NCBI GenBank assembly: GCA_052161625.1
Contig: CP197412.1
Strand: one strand, 5' to 3'
DNA length: 64,000 nucleotides
DNA from: JBKCUI01 sp052161625
GTDB taxonomy: Bacteria; Planctomycetota; Planctomycetia; Pirellulales; Pirellulaceae
Made by a program: the position numbers and the translations under genes. This document shows positions 39,377 through 48,460 of the stretch, in pieces (position 1 is the stretch's first letter; each line of letters opens with the position of its first letter). Below the pieces are notes generated by a model. It worked only from the letters and a program-made list of their open reading frames with translations. It made no database searches and was not told the origin of the DNA.

Positions 39377-40831
39377 TTACGCACGGAGGATATCGCTCAC
39401 CACTTTGGCAGGGCGTTTTGCAGTAATGATCTGCATTTGATTGTTGTAGGGATACGTTACCTCTTCCCACTTCAACCCGAACAAATGCATGACCGTCGCT
39501 TGGAAATCGTTGGGGGTCACGATGTTTTCAACCGCTTTGTGACCAAACTCATCCGTTTTGCCGTAGACCTTTCCGCCTTGGATCCCGCCACCCGCCATCC
39601 AGATGCTGAACCCTTGTCCATTGTGATCGCGCCCCGCCTTCTCCGGTGAGCCATGATCTTGGGTAACGGGCAAGCGGCCGATCTCTCCTCCCCAATGTAC
39701 GAGCGTGGAATCGAGCAGCCCGCGTTGCTTGAGGTCTTGGATCAACCCTGCGACAGGTTTGTCGGTCTTCTTGCAAATGGAGGTGAGTCCTGTTTTCAGA
39801 TTGTCGTGGTTGTCCCAAGGCTGGTTGGCGTGAAACAATTGCACAAATCGAACCCCACGTTCCACTAGTCTTCGTGCCAATAAGCAACGCGTTCCATACT
39901 CTCGTGTGGCTGGTTCATCGATCCCGTATAGTTTCAACGTCGCTTCGGTCTCCTTGGAGATATCGAGCGCATCGGACGCGGCGATCTGCATCTTGGCCGC
40001 TAACTCGTAGCTTGCAATGCGAGACTCCAAATCAGATTCCCCGGGGTGGGTTTCCAAATGCATACGATTTAATTCTTGTAGCAGATCGAGGTTTTGTCGC
40101 TGCACTTGCCCTGCCAAATGGGGAGGCGGTTGTAAATTGAATATACGAGGCTCTTTTGGCCGAAGCACCGATCCTTGGAACATCGCGGGCATGAAGCCAT
40201 TCGACCAATTCGTCACCCCGTCGACGGGATGACCACCCGGATCGGACAAAACCATGTACGCGGGCAAATCCTGCGACTCGCTTCCAATCGCATAGGTTAG
40301 CCAAGAACCCAATGTCGGTCTCCCCAGAATACCTGGGATACCCCCGTGAAAATATCGGATCGAAACCTCGTGACCATTCGCTCCGGTGTGCATGCTCCGA
40401 ATCAGGCAAATGTCATCGACGATTTCCGATGTATGTGGGAGCAACTCCGACAACTCCATTCCACACTCACCGCGAGGCTGGAAGGAAAATGGACTTCCCA
40501 ACAACTTCTTGCTCGCTTGGTTCACAAATGAGAAGTGGATGTCTCCCGTGTAATCGGTCCCACTGTATTTGGTTAATTCGGGCTTTGGGTCCGTTAAATC
40601 CATGTGGGATGGACCGCCGTGCTGAAAAAGCGAAATCATCGCTTTCGCTTTCGGCTCGAAGTGGGGTTGTCTCGGTTTCACGTCATTGTGCGGCTTGGCT
40701 TTGACGATAGGAGGCGCGCCTTGACCTCCTTGAGATGCCAACATCCATTGCAAGGCGATCGCACCGATTCCCATCCCTGAGTGCTTAAGCCAGAGCCTTC
40801 TCGAACCTATCGGTAATGATTCCATGTCCAT
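39377..40831 (-). CDS. DUF1501 exported protein (second copy)
   Basis: A 484-residue protein that follows the DUF1549/DUF1553 gene by 4 bases on the same strand. The N-terminus has a Tat-like motif (SRRLWLKHSGMGIGAIALQ). DUF1501 landmarks are present: ISLFQHGGPSHMDLTDPKP, VHWGGEIGRLPVTQDHG, GRDHNGQGFSIWMAGGG and ATVMHLFGLKWEEVTYPY. It is clearly a distant paralogue of the 24.3-25.7 kb protein, differing throughout. It probably acts with the cytochrome protein encoded beside it. Confidence 0.92.
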   Translation of the reverse strand: MDMESLPIGSRRLWLKHSGMGIGAIALQWMLASQGGQGAPPIVKAKPHNDVKPRQPHFEPKAKAMISLFQHGGPSHMDLTDPKPELTKYSGTDYTGDIHFSFVNQASKKLLGSPFSFQPRGECGMELSELLPHTSEIVDDICLIRSMHTGANGHEVSIRYFHGGIPGILGRPTLGSWLTYAIGSESQDLPAYMVLSDPGGHPVDGVTNWSNGFMPAMFQGSVLRPKEPRIFNLQPPPHLAGQVQRQNLDLLQELNRMHLETHPGESDLESRIASYELAAKMQIAASDALDISKETEATLKLYGIDEPATREYGTRCLLARRLVERGVRFVQLFHANQPWDNHDNLKTGLTSICKKTDKPVAGLIQDLKQRGLLDSTLVHWGGEIGRLPVTQDHGSPEKAGRDHNGQGFSIWMAGGGIQGGKVYGKTDEFGHKAVENIVTPNDFQATVMHLFGLKWEEVTYPYNNQMQIITAKRPAKVVSDILRA

Positions 40832-40835
40832 AATC

Positions 40836-43800
40836 TCAATCGATGTAAAGGAACTCGTTCGAACAAATCAACATCTGGCAGATATTCGTCAATAACTGCT
40901 TGGGCACACTGCTCCCTTGAGGCACTCGTTCAGGTTCTGTGTGAAGCAGGGCGATTTGTTCTTTAGCAAACCGCTGCACCAAAGCAATCTCCGGTGCAGT
41001 CAGATCGCGGTGAAGAACGATCTTCCAAGCGGTTTGAATTTGGACTGGAAGATTGGCGTGTGATTCCATTGGGCCAGAAAACTGCTTAACCGAATCGAAA
41101 ACGAGCGTCTGGCCGGAGTCCGACTTCAATTCGAGTACGACGGGCCATTGGAAGGAGTCCGAGTTCTCGTTGTCTCCGCATTGCACGAGAAAGTCGACGG
41201 TCTCTCCCGCGCGAACGGCAACATCCGATAGGGTGGTGGAAGCAGATCCTTTTTTGACACTCCAGCTTCCTATGGAGCTTCCATTCCAAAGGACTGTTGC
41301 CGCGACGCCATCGCCATTTTCGCTGGCGTGCTCAAGTTTGCCAGCAACCTGTAGGGATCCGTCGGCAGGAACGATGAAACGTCGAATCGCCGGGAATTGT
41401 TTGTTTCCAGGATGGCCACCTGAAGCATGCAAGAGGGACCAACCGATCCGTCCGTCGGGCACCTTCCCCGAGCCTTGCCACTGCGACCCATTGAAATGCG
41501 CATAGGCTTCGAATCGATCGAACCTTTTCGCTTCCTCATCCCAACTTCCCGTGCCGTAGGCCCAAACAGGCTTGGGAGGTTCCGGGAGATCCCAAACGTC
41601 AACGTGCTTGGATGTCGCATTTTTGGCGAGTTCGATTGCCCGTGAAGCAATCTTGCTCGCTTGATCGATGGCAAAGTCTCCGTTGACGAGCATAAGGGAT
41701 TGCGTCGGGACGGTAGAGGGGGTTCGCACGTCGCAATTGATGCCCATCACCGGTGCATCAAAGCTCTGGAGCATGGCGACCGGCTGAGTTCGTCTCCATT
41801 TTGCATAGATGCTTCGGCGAGTTTGACTCGGATCGATGCGAACTTGTCCCGTTTCGTCTTCCTGCAATGCGATAGGACGACCAAAAAAAGCCCCTTGGAG
41901 AGTGCCCGACATACTCAACATGGTATCGCGAATCGCTTCAGCCTCTAGACGTATGGTCGGCTTTCGCCAGTACGTGCGATTGTCAGGATCGAGCCTATCT
42001 CCCGTTTCATGCCGCGCCGAGCTTTGCCGATAGGCACTCGATGTAAGGATCTCCCGATGAAGTCCCTTTAAGCTCCAATCTCGGTCTAACCAAACCCGGG
42101 CCATCGCATCCAAGAGTTGGGGATGTGTCGGCGCCGAACCGAGTTGTCCAAAATCTCCAGGAGTTTCGACGATCCCGCGCCCGAAGTGATGCAACCAAAC
42201 TCGGTTCACCATCGATCGTAGGAAAAGAGGGTTGGGACTATCTCGGTCGGTTAACCAGCGAGCAAAAGCCAATCGACGCCCCGACGTGGGGATCGCAGCA
42301 TCGTCATCTGGCAAGGAAGAAGATCGATCTTCTGCGACAAGCACCGAGAGTTTCCCAGGCTTCACCTCGCGTGTTGGTTGATTGGGATCCCCTCGATGAA
42401 ACAATTGCGTTTTGGGCAAATGATTTGGCGGCTCGACCAGTGCGTGAACAAATTCTTCGGTTGGTTTGGTCGCCCGAATCTCAGCGATTTTTGCATCCAG
42501 TTTCTTGAGTTCCTCCGCCGCCATCGGGGAGTACTGATATAGAACCCCAGGTGTGACATTGACGCTCGGATTCTTCAGAAGGAGCCCCTTCTGCTCTTCC
42601 GATCGTTTCTCGGCAGGCGTCTCGTAGGCTGCTCGCAGGGCGTCGCGTTCTCCCTCGGGAAACTTCAGTAACTCTTTTTCAAACGCTTCTTGAATAAACT
42701 CCGCCTGCTTTTGTTTTTTCTCGTCAAGAACCTTTGCTGCATCATTTTCGATCGCCAACGACCGAGCCTTGTCGGCTTCGGACTGCAATGAAATCAATCG
42801 TTCGGAAGGCGTCTTCCAATTCTTCCAATCCAGCGAGGGTTCCAGCACGGCACGCAAGGCAAAGTAGTCGTGCTGCGAGATAGGATCGTACCGATGGTCG
42901 TGGCACTGAGCACAATGAAGACTGGAACTGAGAAGAGTACTGCCAAGGATTTGAATCGTATCGGAAATGGTTTTGTTTCGACCTTCCGTCGTGTTATCAC
43001 CACTCCCTGTTCCATCGGCTGCCATTCGCAGCAACCCAGTCGCAACAAGGCACTCCTTTTGTTCGTCGGTCCAGTCGCCAACGCGTGGTCCGGCCAGTTC
43101 GTCCCCTGCCAATTGCTCGTGCATAAAACGATCGAAGGGTTTGTCTTCATTCAAAGATTGGATGACGTAGTCGCGATATCGCCAAGCCCAAGCCCGTTCG
43201 GAATCAGCGATCGTCGCGCCATCGCTGTCCGCATACCCGACTGCATCCAGCCAATGCCTCCCCCATCGCTCGCCATAGCGAGGGTCTGCAAGGAGTGAAT
43301 CGACCAGTTGTTCGTACCAATCCACATCGTTGCAATGGTCCCAACGCTCCCAATCTTCTGCCGACGGGGGCATGCCGAGCAAATCCATATAAACGCGTCG
43401 AACCTGCACCCGCTTCGGCGCATCTGCTTGTAAAGTCAATCCGCTAGGCATGCTCTGCAAGAGGAGAGCGTCGATGGCATTTCGAGCGCGATCCAATTCC
43501 AGTGACGCAGGTATCTGTGTTGTAGAAATGGGAATGTAAGCCCAGTGGGATCTCTCCTCATCCGTCAAGGGAATCCCGAAGCCGATTTCCTCTGGTTCCG
43601 GTCTGCGCGTCGGGGCGCCCGCATGGAGCCATCTACGAATGCGATCCTTTTTGTCGGCACTGACTTTTCCTTCTCCAGGAGGCATTTCGTCGTTTGCGAT
43701 TCGATTCCAAAGGAGGCTCGATTCGGGCGACTGCAAATTCAACGCAGGTCCCGAATCTCCCCCCTGGGTCATGAATCGAACCAAACGTAGATCCAGGGAG

Positions 43801-44009
43801 CCGTCTGGGTTTTCCTCCGCTCCGTGACAGTCCAAGCAGTACTCGCGCAAGATCGGGCGAATATCTGATTCGAAGAACGGTTTCGACGTTGCATCCTCGC
43901 CAAAGGCTCCTCGAGGTGGAGGGAAAACCAAGGCAATCGCTAGTCCTGCGAAATAAACACCATGGCGGAAAGTCGCAAGGTTTGATGGAGAAACCATCCA
44001 CGTAATCAT
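40836..44009 (-). CDS. Planctomycete cytochrome C / DUF1549 / DUF1553 protein with extra beta-sandwich segment
   Basis: A 1057-residue protein from ATG 44009, which leads directly into a signal-like region (NLATFRHGVYFAGLAIALVF); the open frame extends to 44120. The heme motif is EYCLDCHGAEE. DUF1549 is seen as LLGMPPSAEDW, YGERWGRHWLDAVGYADS and CAQCHDHRYDPI (second CxxCH). DUF1553 is RSMVNRVWLHHFGRGIV and NEFLYID at the end. Unlike the 21.5-kb paralogue, about 150 residues (from about WDLPEPPKPVWAYGTG to VVLELKSDSG) are inserted before the last part of DUF1553. They look like a carbohydrate-binding-type beta-sandwich. Upstream partner of the DUF1501 gene. Confidence 0.92.
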   Translation of the reverse strand: MITWMVSPSNLATFRHGVYFAGLAIALVFPPPRGAFGEDATSKPFFESDIRPILREYCLDCHGAEENPDGSLDLRLVRFMTQGGDSGPALNLQSPESSLLWNRIANDEMPPGEGKVSADKKDRIRRWLHAGAPTRRPEPEEIGFGIPLTDEERSHWAYIPISTTQIPASLELDRARNAIDALLLQSMPSGLTLQADAPKRVQVRRVYMDLLGMPPSAEDWERWDHCNDVDWYEQLVDSLLADPRYGERWGRHWLDAVGYADSDGATIADSERAWAWRYRDYVIQSLNEDKPFDRFMHEQLAGDELAGPRVGDWTDEQKECLVATGLLRMAADGTGSGDNTTEGRNKTISDTIQILGSTLLSSSLHCAQCHDHRYDPISQHDYFALRAVLEPSLDWKNWKTPSERLISLQSEADKARSLAIENDAAKVLDEKKQKQAEFIQEAFEKELLKFPEGERDALRAAYETPAEKRSEEQKGLLLKNPSVNVTPGVLYQYSPMAAEELKKLDAKIAEIRATKPTEEFVHALVEPPNHLPKTQLFHRGDPNQPTREVKPGKLSVLVAEDRSSSLPDDDAAIPTSGRRLAFARWLTDRDSPNPLFLRSMVNRVWLHHFGRGIVETPGDFGQLGSAPTHPQLLDAMARVWLDRDWSLKGLHREILTSSAYRQSSARHETGDRLDPDNRTYWRKPTIRLEAEAIRDTMLSMSGTLQGAFFGRPIALQEDETGQVRIDPSQTRRSIYAKWRRTQPVAMLQSFDAPVMGINCDVRTPSTVPTQSLMLVNGDFAIDQASKIASRAIELAKNATSKHVDVWDLPEPPKPVWAYGTGSWDEEAKRFDRFEAYAHFNGSQWQGSGKVPDGRIGWSLLHASGGHPGNKQFPAIRRFIVPADGSLQVAGKLEHASENGDGVAATVLWNGSSIGSWSVKKGSASTTLSDVAVRAGETVDFLVQCGDNENSDSFQWPVVLELKSDSGQTLVFDSVKQFSGPMESHANLPVQIQTAWKIVLHRDLTAPEIALVQRFAKEQIALLHTEPERVPQGSSVPKQLLTNICQMLICSNEFLYID

Positions 44010-44552
44010 AGAAATACCGGTGGGGGTCGCGAAATCGACGGCGGGAAAGGGTGGGGGGGCCGCAAACTCGGCCGTCCCTATTCTAACAAGATCGAATTGG
44101 CGAAGCGAGGTGATTTGCACGTTACTTCAGTTCGAACACTCAACGCGCGACCCAAAAACGCGGCGTACCCAGTCGCGCTGTCTTGGTATTAAACGACCTA
44201 ACAACATGGAAGATAAGCAAGGCCATTCGAGGGCAATACGTACACGTCTGCGCTAGGTCAATCGAGCTGGTGTATTGGTCATCGGAGGTGTCTTCCATTG
44301 CATGCGCGAGTCGAAATCCAAAAAGAAGCGCTTGCACTTGCCTTCCCAGAGATTTCACCGCTTTGGCTGCAATAGGATCTCTTAGAAAGGGATAACGACG
44401 GTGAGACAATACAGTTGCCATAGTCCGCTTCTTCGCTATGAGGACTCGCGCCTCGTCAGCAATCCCTTAGTCGGTTGTACTTGAATGTGGACGGTCGTGT
44501 AGAAGGAAAATTCCAGTCCCTTGCGGAAACTATCAATCTGAGGATCGCGAAA
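44010..44552. other. intergenic stretch without a convincing gene
   Basis: About 540 bases between the divergent cytochrome gene and the small membrane protein. Near 44030-44070 it is G-rich. Open frames of 60-93 codons exist on both strands, including 44140-44421 minus, but none shows a family motif, signal peptide or coupled ribosome site. Confidence 0.5.
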
Positions 44553-45005
44553 ATGACTCCGACAGCAGTCTCCAAACAACACAATTGGAAAGAGTGGCTT
44601 GGGCTATTCGGCATATTCACAAGTCACCTGATTGCCTTTTGCGTGCTCTACCTTGCTCTAACGCGATTTGTACCAAGCCTTAAGTTGCATTACGCAACAG
44701 GCGGGATAACGCCTACTCCAATCTTTAGCCGGCTCGAAGTCTACTCTGACATCTTTGTTCAATACTCTCTCATCACGCTGGGATTGATCTTTGCTAACGC
44801 GATAATCATTGTCTTGCTGTCCAAGTATCTGCCATGCTGGCTATCAATGTATTCACATGTGGTTCATTCTTGCATAGCAGTGATGCTGCTGCTGTCGTTT
44901 TCCTGGATGCTGAACCCTCTGTTCTCTATTGGAATCGTCAAAGCAAATGCCTCAATTCCTGTTCCGAGCTCACCAAATGGACTGACGGACGAGTCGACCA
45001 AATGA
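44553..45005 (+). CDS. small three-helix membrane protein, unknown
   Basis: A 150-residue protein starting at ATG 44553; a longer frame opens at 44475. Three hydrophobic helices lie at about residues 19-40, 69-92 and 104-125, and the tail is Ser/Pro-rich. The loop RFVPSLKLHYATGG with a following PTPIF faintly resembles type II secretion GspF-like membrane segments. This is too weak for a call. The codons look more AT-rich than those of neighbouring genes and the gene borders a transposase island, so recent acquisition is possible. Confidence 0.55.
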   Translation: MTPTAVSKQHNWKEWLGLFGIFTSHLIAFCVLYLALTRFVPSLKLHYATGGITPTPIFSRLEVYSDIFVQYSLITLGLIFANAIIIVLLSKYLPCWLSMYSHVVHSCIAVMLLLSFSWMLNPLFSIGIVKANASIPVPSSPNGLTDESTK

Positions 45006-45095
45006 TATCGAACATTTGACCCGACGAGATCGGATAATCTCGCCCCGTTGCTGCCCCTAAGGCGGTGCCTACACTGACTGTCGATAGCCCCTCGT

Positions 45096-45189
45096 CGATC
45101 AAACACTAGTGTGTGTCCCCAGCGATCAAACACTAGTGAGTGTCCCCAGCACTGGGGACACTCATCAGAATCTGGGGACACTCACCAGG
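45096..45189. repeat. left REP-like repeat cluster of the transposase island
   Basis: Two 27-bp tandem copies (45096-45122, 45123-45149) differ at one base. The second runs into a perfect hairpin: 12-bp arms TGAGTGTCCCCA (45137-45148) and TGGGGACACTCA (45153-45164) with the 4-base loop GCAC. A further CTGGGGACACTCACCAGG copy is at 45172-45189. The same 18-mer recurs beyond the other end of the transposase gene. Confidence 0.8.
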
Positions 45190-45459
45190 GGTGGGGGTGG
45201 CCCCCCGGAGGAGGGGGGTGGGGGCGGGTTTTGAGGGGCGCGTGGGGGATTGGAGGCCGAAGAGGGGCGAAAAACGGGTTTTGGGGCCGTTTTTGGTCAG
45301 GCGGCGCGCAGCGAGAACCCTCGTGCGGGGGGAGGTCCGCACGGAATGCCAAGAAGAAGGGGGATTGGGGGATGCTGATTCCGGTCAACGTCGACGGCAA
45401 GCGGCAAATTGCGTCGCTGGAAGCGTCGACAACCCGCCTGCGGACTGAATGACCTGCCG
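45190..45459. other. G-rich non-coding tract downstream of the transposase gene
   Basis: Between the left repeats and the transposase stop, the plus strand is strongly G-rich, with many runs of 4-6 G up to about 45360. The transcript of the minus-strand gene would carry a C-rich 3' region. Open frames on the plus strand are Gly/Arg/Trp-rich artefacts of this composition. Several closely spaced G-runs could form G-quadruplexes. Confidence 0.5.
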
Positions 45460-46569
45460 CTAGGTACGACCTTGGTATTGCGGACAGTAATACTGCCGCT
45501 TCGTAACGAGCGTCCTGGCTTCCTTCATGCTACGCACTCCGCCGGCCGCTAAAGAGAACATCCGGCTGAACTGGGTCGTGTAATCGATCCAGCGCGCTGG
45601 ATCCATATTCAACCTCTCTAACACCGGGGGTACCTCCTCCGGTGTGAAGCCTTTCTTCCCTTCCTTGATGATCCGGGCGGTTGCATCCAACAGCTGGATG
45701 TAGCTCATCGAAGATAGGGGAACCACTCCCTTGTCACTGCACCGCTTCTGCGTCTTGCTCGGCTTGCTCCCCGCACTCCCTTTCTCATCCACTAGCTCGA
45801 TCGGCGCTAAGTACGCGTCGGGCAACCGACGCTGCCACAAGACTGGATCTTCGCCTGACGAGCTGGATTGCTGGGACCCTCCCTCCTGCAAAGCCTCCGG
45901 TGGCGGAACCTCCGTTCCTAGCACTTGCGTGAGCGCGGCGATCCGCTTGGCTACCGACGTGTGCTGGGAGCCCTCCAGCGTCTTGGTAACCTGGGCTCGG
46001 ATGGGATTCAAATCGACATAGCTCATGCAGCCCAAGATGGCCTCGTCATCGAGCAACCTCATCGACTTGAACCGGCCATTGAAGAACCGGCCGGTCTCTT
46101 GGAGCTCCATATTGGCTCGCTTGGCCACCCGCTGGCAAAGGATGCGCATCCACCACGAGATATCGCTGAGCCGAAGCCGGATCTCTTTGACCTTCTCTGG
46201 CTTGGTGCGGATGGCGTCAAGCTCCTTCTGGTTCGGCTCCGCCGGACTCTTGTCTTTGTTCTTTCTCTTGGGACACATCAACATCCAGCGCCTGGCGACT
46301 TCGGTGTCGTCCCACTCTTGGACGATGTCGGGGCGGGATCGCAAGACCGAGTGGAAGTGATTGCTCATGATGGCATGACCTAAGACGTCGATGCCAAAGT
46401 ACTGGGCCTGTTCCTCGATTTGCTTGGTAATCCAGAGACAGCGATGGCTGTAATCTTTGCGGGTCAGAGCATCATCGCCGAGCAAGTAGTACTTGCGAAC
46501 AATGGTGGCGATGGTGTGGACGGTCGCGACTTCATCGGGACGGTAGATATCGGCGCGGGCGGTGCGCAT
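45460..46569 (-). CDS. REP-associated / IS200-type tyrosine transposase (HUH, Y1_Tnp)
   Basis: A 369-residue protein. The HUH metal site is in HAIMSNHFHSVL, near residue 70. The later GRFFNGRFKSMRLLDDEAIL and SYVDLNPIRAQV segments are standard for the RAYT/IS200-like single-strand transposases. The family excises and joins single-stranded DNA at hairpins using one tyrosine. The protein is longer than typical RAYTs (~150-230 aa), with an additional Ser/Lys-rich C-terminal part. Repeats with the GGGGACACTCA core flank it on both sides (45096-45189, 46733-46789), consistent with its cognate hairpins. It appears intact. Confidence 0.9.
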   Translation of the reverse strand: MRTARADIYRPDEVATVHTIATIVRKYYLLGDDALTRKDYSHRCLWITKQIEEQAQYFGIDVLGHAIMSNHFHSVLRSRPDIVQEWDDTEVARRWMLMCPKRKNKDKSPAEPNQKELDAIRTKPEKVKEIRLRLSDISWWMRILCQRVAKRANMELQETGRFFNGRFKSMRLLDDEAILGCMSYVDLNPIRAQVTKTLEGSQHTSVAKRIAALTQVLGTEVPPPEALQEGGSQQSSSSGEDPVLWQRRLPDAYLAPIELVDEKGSAGSKPSKTQKRCSDKGVVPLSSMSYIQLLDATARIIKEGKKGFTPEEVPPVLERLNMDPARWIDYTTQFSRMFSLAAGGVRSMKEARTLVTKRQYYCPQYQGRT

Positions 46570-46732
46570 GATCTGAATTCCTTGGGCGAAAGGGAAAACA
46601 TCGGCAAAACAAGGGGCGATTCATTCGGATTGCCGTGCACGATCCTGTGCGAGCGATCTATTGGAGCGTCTTGAGATCCCACCTACAAGAGTGGGGAAGA
46701 GGTGCCAGCAGGAAATTTTTCGGAACCAAAAA

Positions 46733-46789
46733 CTGGGGACACTCACCAGGACTGGGGACACTCACCAGGACGGGGGACACTCACCAGGA
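46733..46789. repeat. right REP-like repeats, 19-bp unit x3
   Basis: ACTGGGGACACTCACCAGG at 46733-46751 and 46752-46770, then a copy with one change (ACGGGGGACAC...) at 46771-46789 and a decayed fourth. These are in the same orientation as the single copy at 45171-45189 across the transposase gene. Confidence 0.85.
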
Positions 46790-46948
46790 CGGGGGGCGTG
46801 CCGGAGCGGAACGGTGATATAAAGATAAAACATTTTCGTTGACATTAATAACGCTATCTAACTTTAATGCTGCAACTGGCTCGAACGCCCCTTCTTCGTT
46901 TCGAGCGTATGCCCGTTTCTTACTCTCTCTCCAACGCCGGAGTTCAAC

Positions 46949-47767
46949 ATGCCTCGTTTGTTCTTGCTGTTTACGTTTTTGGTTCTTGGTATTTCCTTCG
47001 ATCGCCCACAAGCTCAGGCTGCTTTTGTGGTTGGCGGTGGAGGACTTATGACCCAAGACTACGCCGATACAATCCAAAACTGGTTGGGGAATGGTGAGAT
47101 TCAACTTACAAAAATCTATGCTAAACAGGGTCGGGAATCTGCTTCGCATTTTCAGGCTGCAGTGGTTGGAAAAAGCCGGACCATTACCTTAGTAGAGATA
47201 TTGGACACTCAATCTGCAACGGCCTTCTCTCCCAATTCACCCAGCGGAAAAACCATTTCGCTGAGTCACCAAGTGGTTGGTGGCTACAATCCGAATGTCT
47301 GGAAATTTGATAATATCCCAACTTACTCATCAGGGGCCTCAGATAAGACCGCGTTCCTATTCAACTTGAACTCCGGTGAGAAGTTTTCTCAATTGTCCAG
47401 TTATTTTGGAGACCTGCAGACTCCGAATCGCATTGATTACGGACCGGCGTTCGGATTTGAAGACTTAGTGATTGACATCTCCCTCACAGGTGGAAATGCG
47501 AAGGGATACGCTTACGGATTAGTCCCATCGGTCGACGACCGTCGATCGATTGTCATGACGAATGAGAGCGATGAGAACTTGGTCACCGGAGTCACGGGCT
47601 TTGCCATCGGTGCGATCGAAGTTTATTCGATTTCGAGCATCGCGGCGGTGCCCGAGCCAGCGACGATGGTCTTGTGGGGACTGGGGGCGATCGGATTGGG
47701 AGCGGTTCAAAAGAAAATGAGACGCCGCGTTTCTAGGGACCAGAGCCGACGCGAGCCATCTCATTAG
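46949..47767 (+). CDS. PEP-CTERM protein with a TLDc-like domain
   Basis: A 272-residue protein with a signal peptide (MPRLFLLFTFLVLGISF, cleavage near AQAAFVV). The C-terminal sorting tail is VPEPATMVLWGLGAIGLG, then a basic KKMRRR end plus about 12 extra polar residues. The middle (about residues 55-215) has the order of conserved elements of TLDc domains: ESASHFQAAVVGKSRTITLVE, a VVGGYNP..W stretch, TAFLFNLNSG, YGPAFGFEDLVID and a final short strand. Function on the surface is unknown. Exosortase, encoded 2.3 kb downstream, would cleave the tail. The gene begins about 160 bases after the transposase repeats. Confidence 0.85.
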   Translation: MPRLFLLFTFLVLGISFDRPQAQAAFVVGGGGLMTQDYADTIQNWLGNGEIQLTKIYAKQGRESASHFQAAVVGKSRTITLVEILDTQSATAFSPNSPSGKTISLSHQVVGGYNPNVWKFDNIPTYSSGASDKTAFLFNLNSGEKFSQLSSYFGDLQTPNRIDYGPAFGFEDLVIDISLTGGNAKGYAYGLVPSVDDRRSIVMTNESDENLVTGVTGFAIGAIEVYSISSIAAVPEPATMVLWGLGAIGLGAVQKKMRRRVSRDQSRREPSH

Positions 47768-48460
47768 GATGGGTAATACTAAGACTGAAGCCAAGTCCAA
47801 TCGAGGTTCTGCGGTTTGACTCGCAGAGCGGTCTCAACCTGTTGTTGTGCCTTTCGCCCTCAAGCCGAAGGTACGTCGGGTAAGGGAAGTGTTGCGTTCG
47901 CTCCTCTCCCATTCCACTCCCTCCGGAAGCTCCAATTCACTCCCGACTTCCGCGAAAGAGGTGCGATCGCGGGATGGGGGGGAAAGCCACCGATGCCGCC
48001 TTGGCGTGCAATGCATCGGTATACCTCAAGCTCCTCCCCGAAGGCAATGATCTTTGGTTCTCCAACGATCGTTCCGTCGCAGCCTTTTCAGGCCACCCTC
48101 TTGACTTTAGCTCTTTCCGGGAAAATTTCGTAGAATTTTGGGCACGTTACCGGCACGATTGCTGCTAAAGGCATTACCATGACTATCCCTACAATCCGGT
48201 ACGCTCCCGGAACGCAGGGATTGGATTGCGGGGCCTTTTGAGACATCGATCGGATCGATGACTCCCAGCGACGGCTAAGGAATGAGGATCGGCAGGATTG
48301 CTCCTTCTTGGCGGTCGTCGGCAGGTTGGGGGCCCGGAAGTTCATTGTGTTGGCTACACCCTTTCTAACGCTTTTTGCTTGAGAGCTCCCCGCTGCCAAT
48401 TAGTATGGGAGCGTTGATCTCTGGTGAGTACCGAGCGTTCGAAACGATAGAGGCGTCCAG
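47768..48460. other. 694-bp gap, no convincing gene
   Basis: Lies between two PEP-CTERM genes. Short frames on both strands (up to 105 codons) lack motifs and are rich in Ser/Pro/Arg, as expected of shadow frames. It could hold a decayed gene or a long leader of the next gene. Confidence 0.5.

Noticed and set aside
44140..44421. 93-codon minus-strand ORF in the gap left of the small membrane protein
   Set aside because: No motif, no signal peptide and no coupled neighbour; cannot be supported.
45111..45452. Plus-strand ORF of 113 codons through the repeats and G-rich tract
   Set aside because: Gly/Trp/Arg-rich product of biased composition, starts inside the repeat, no homology features.
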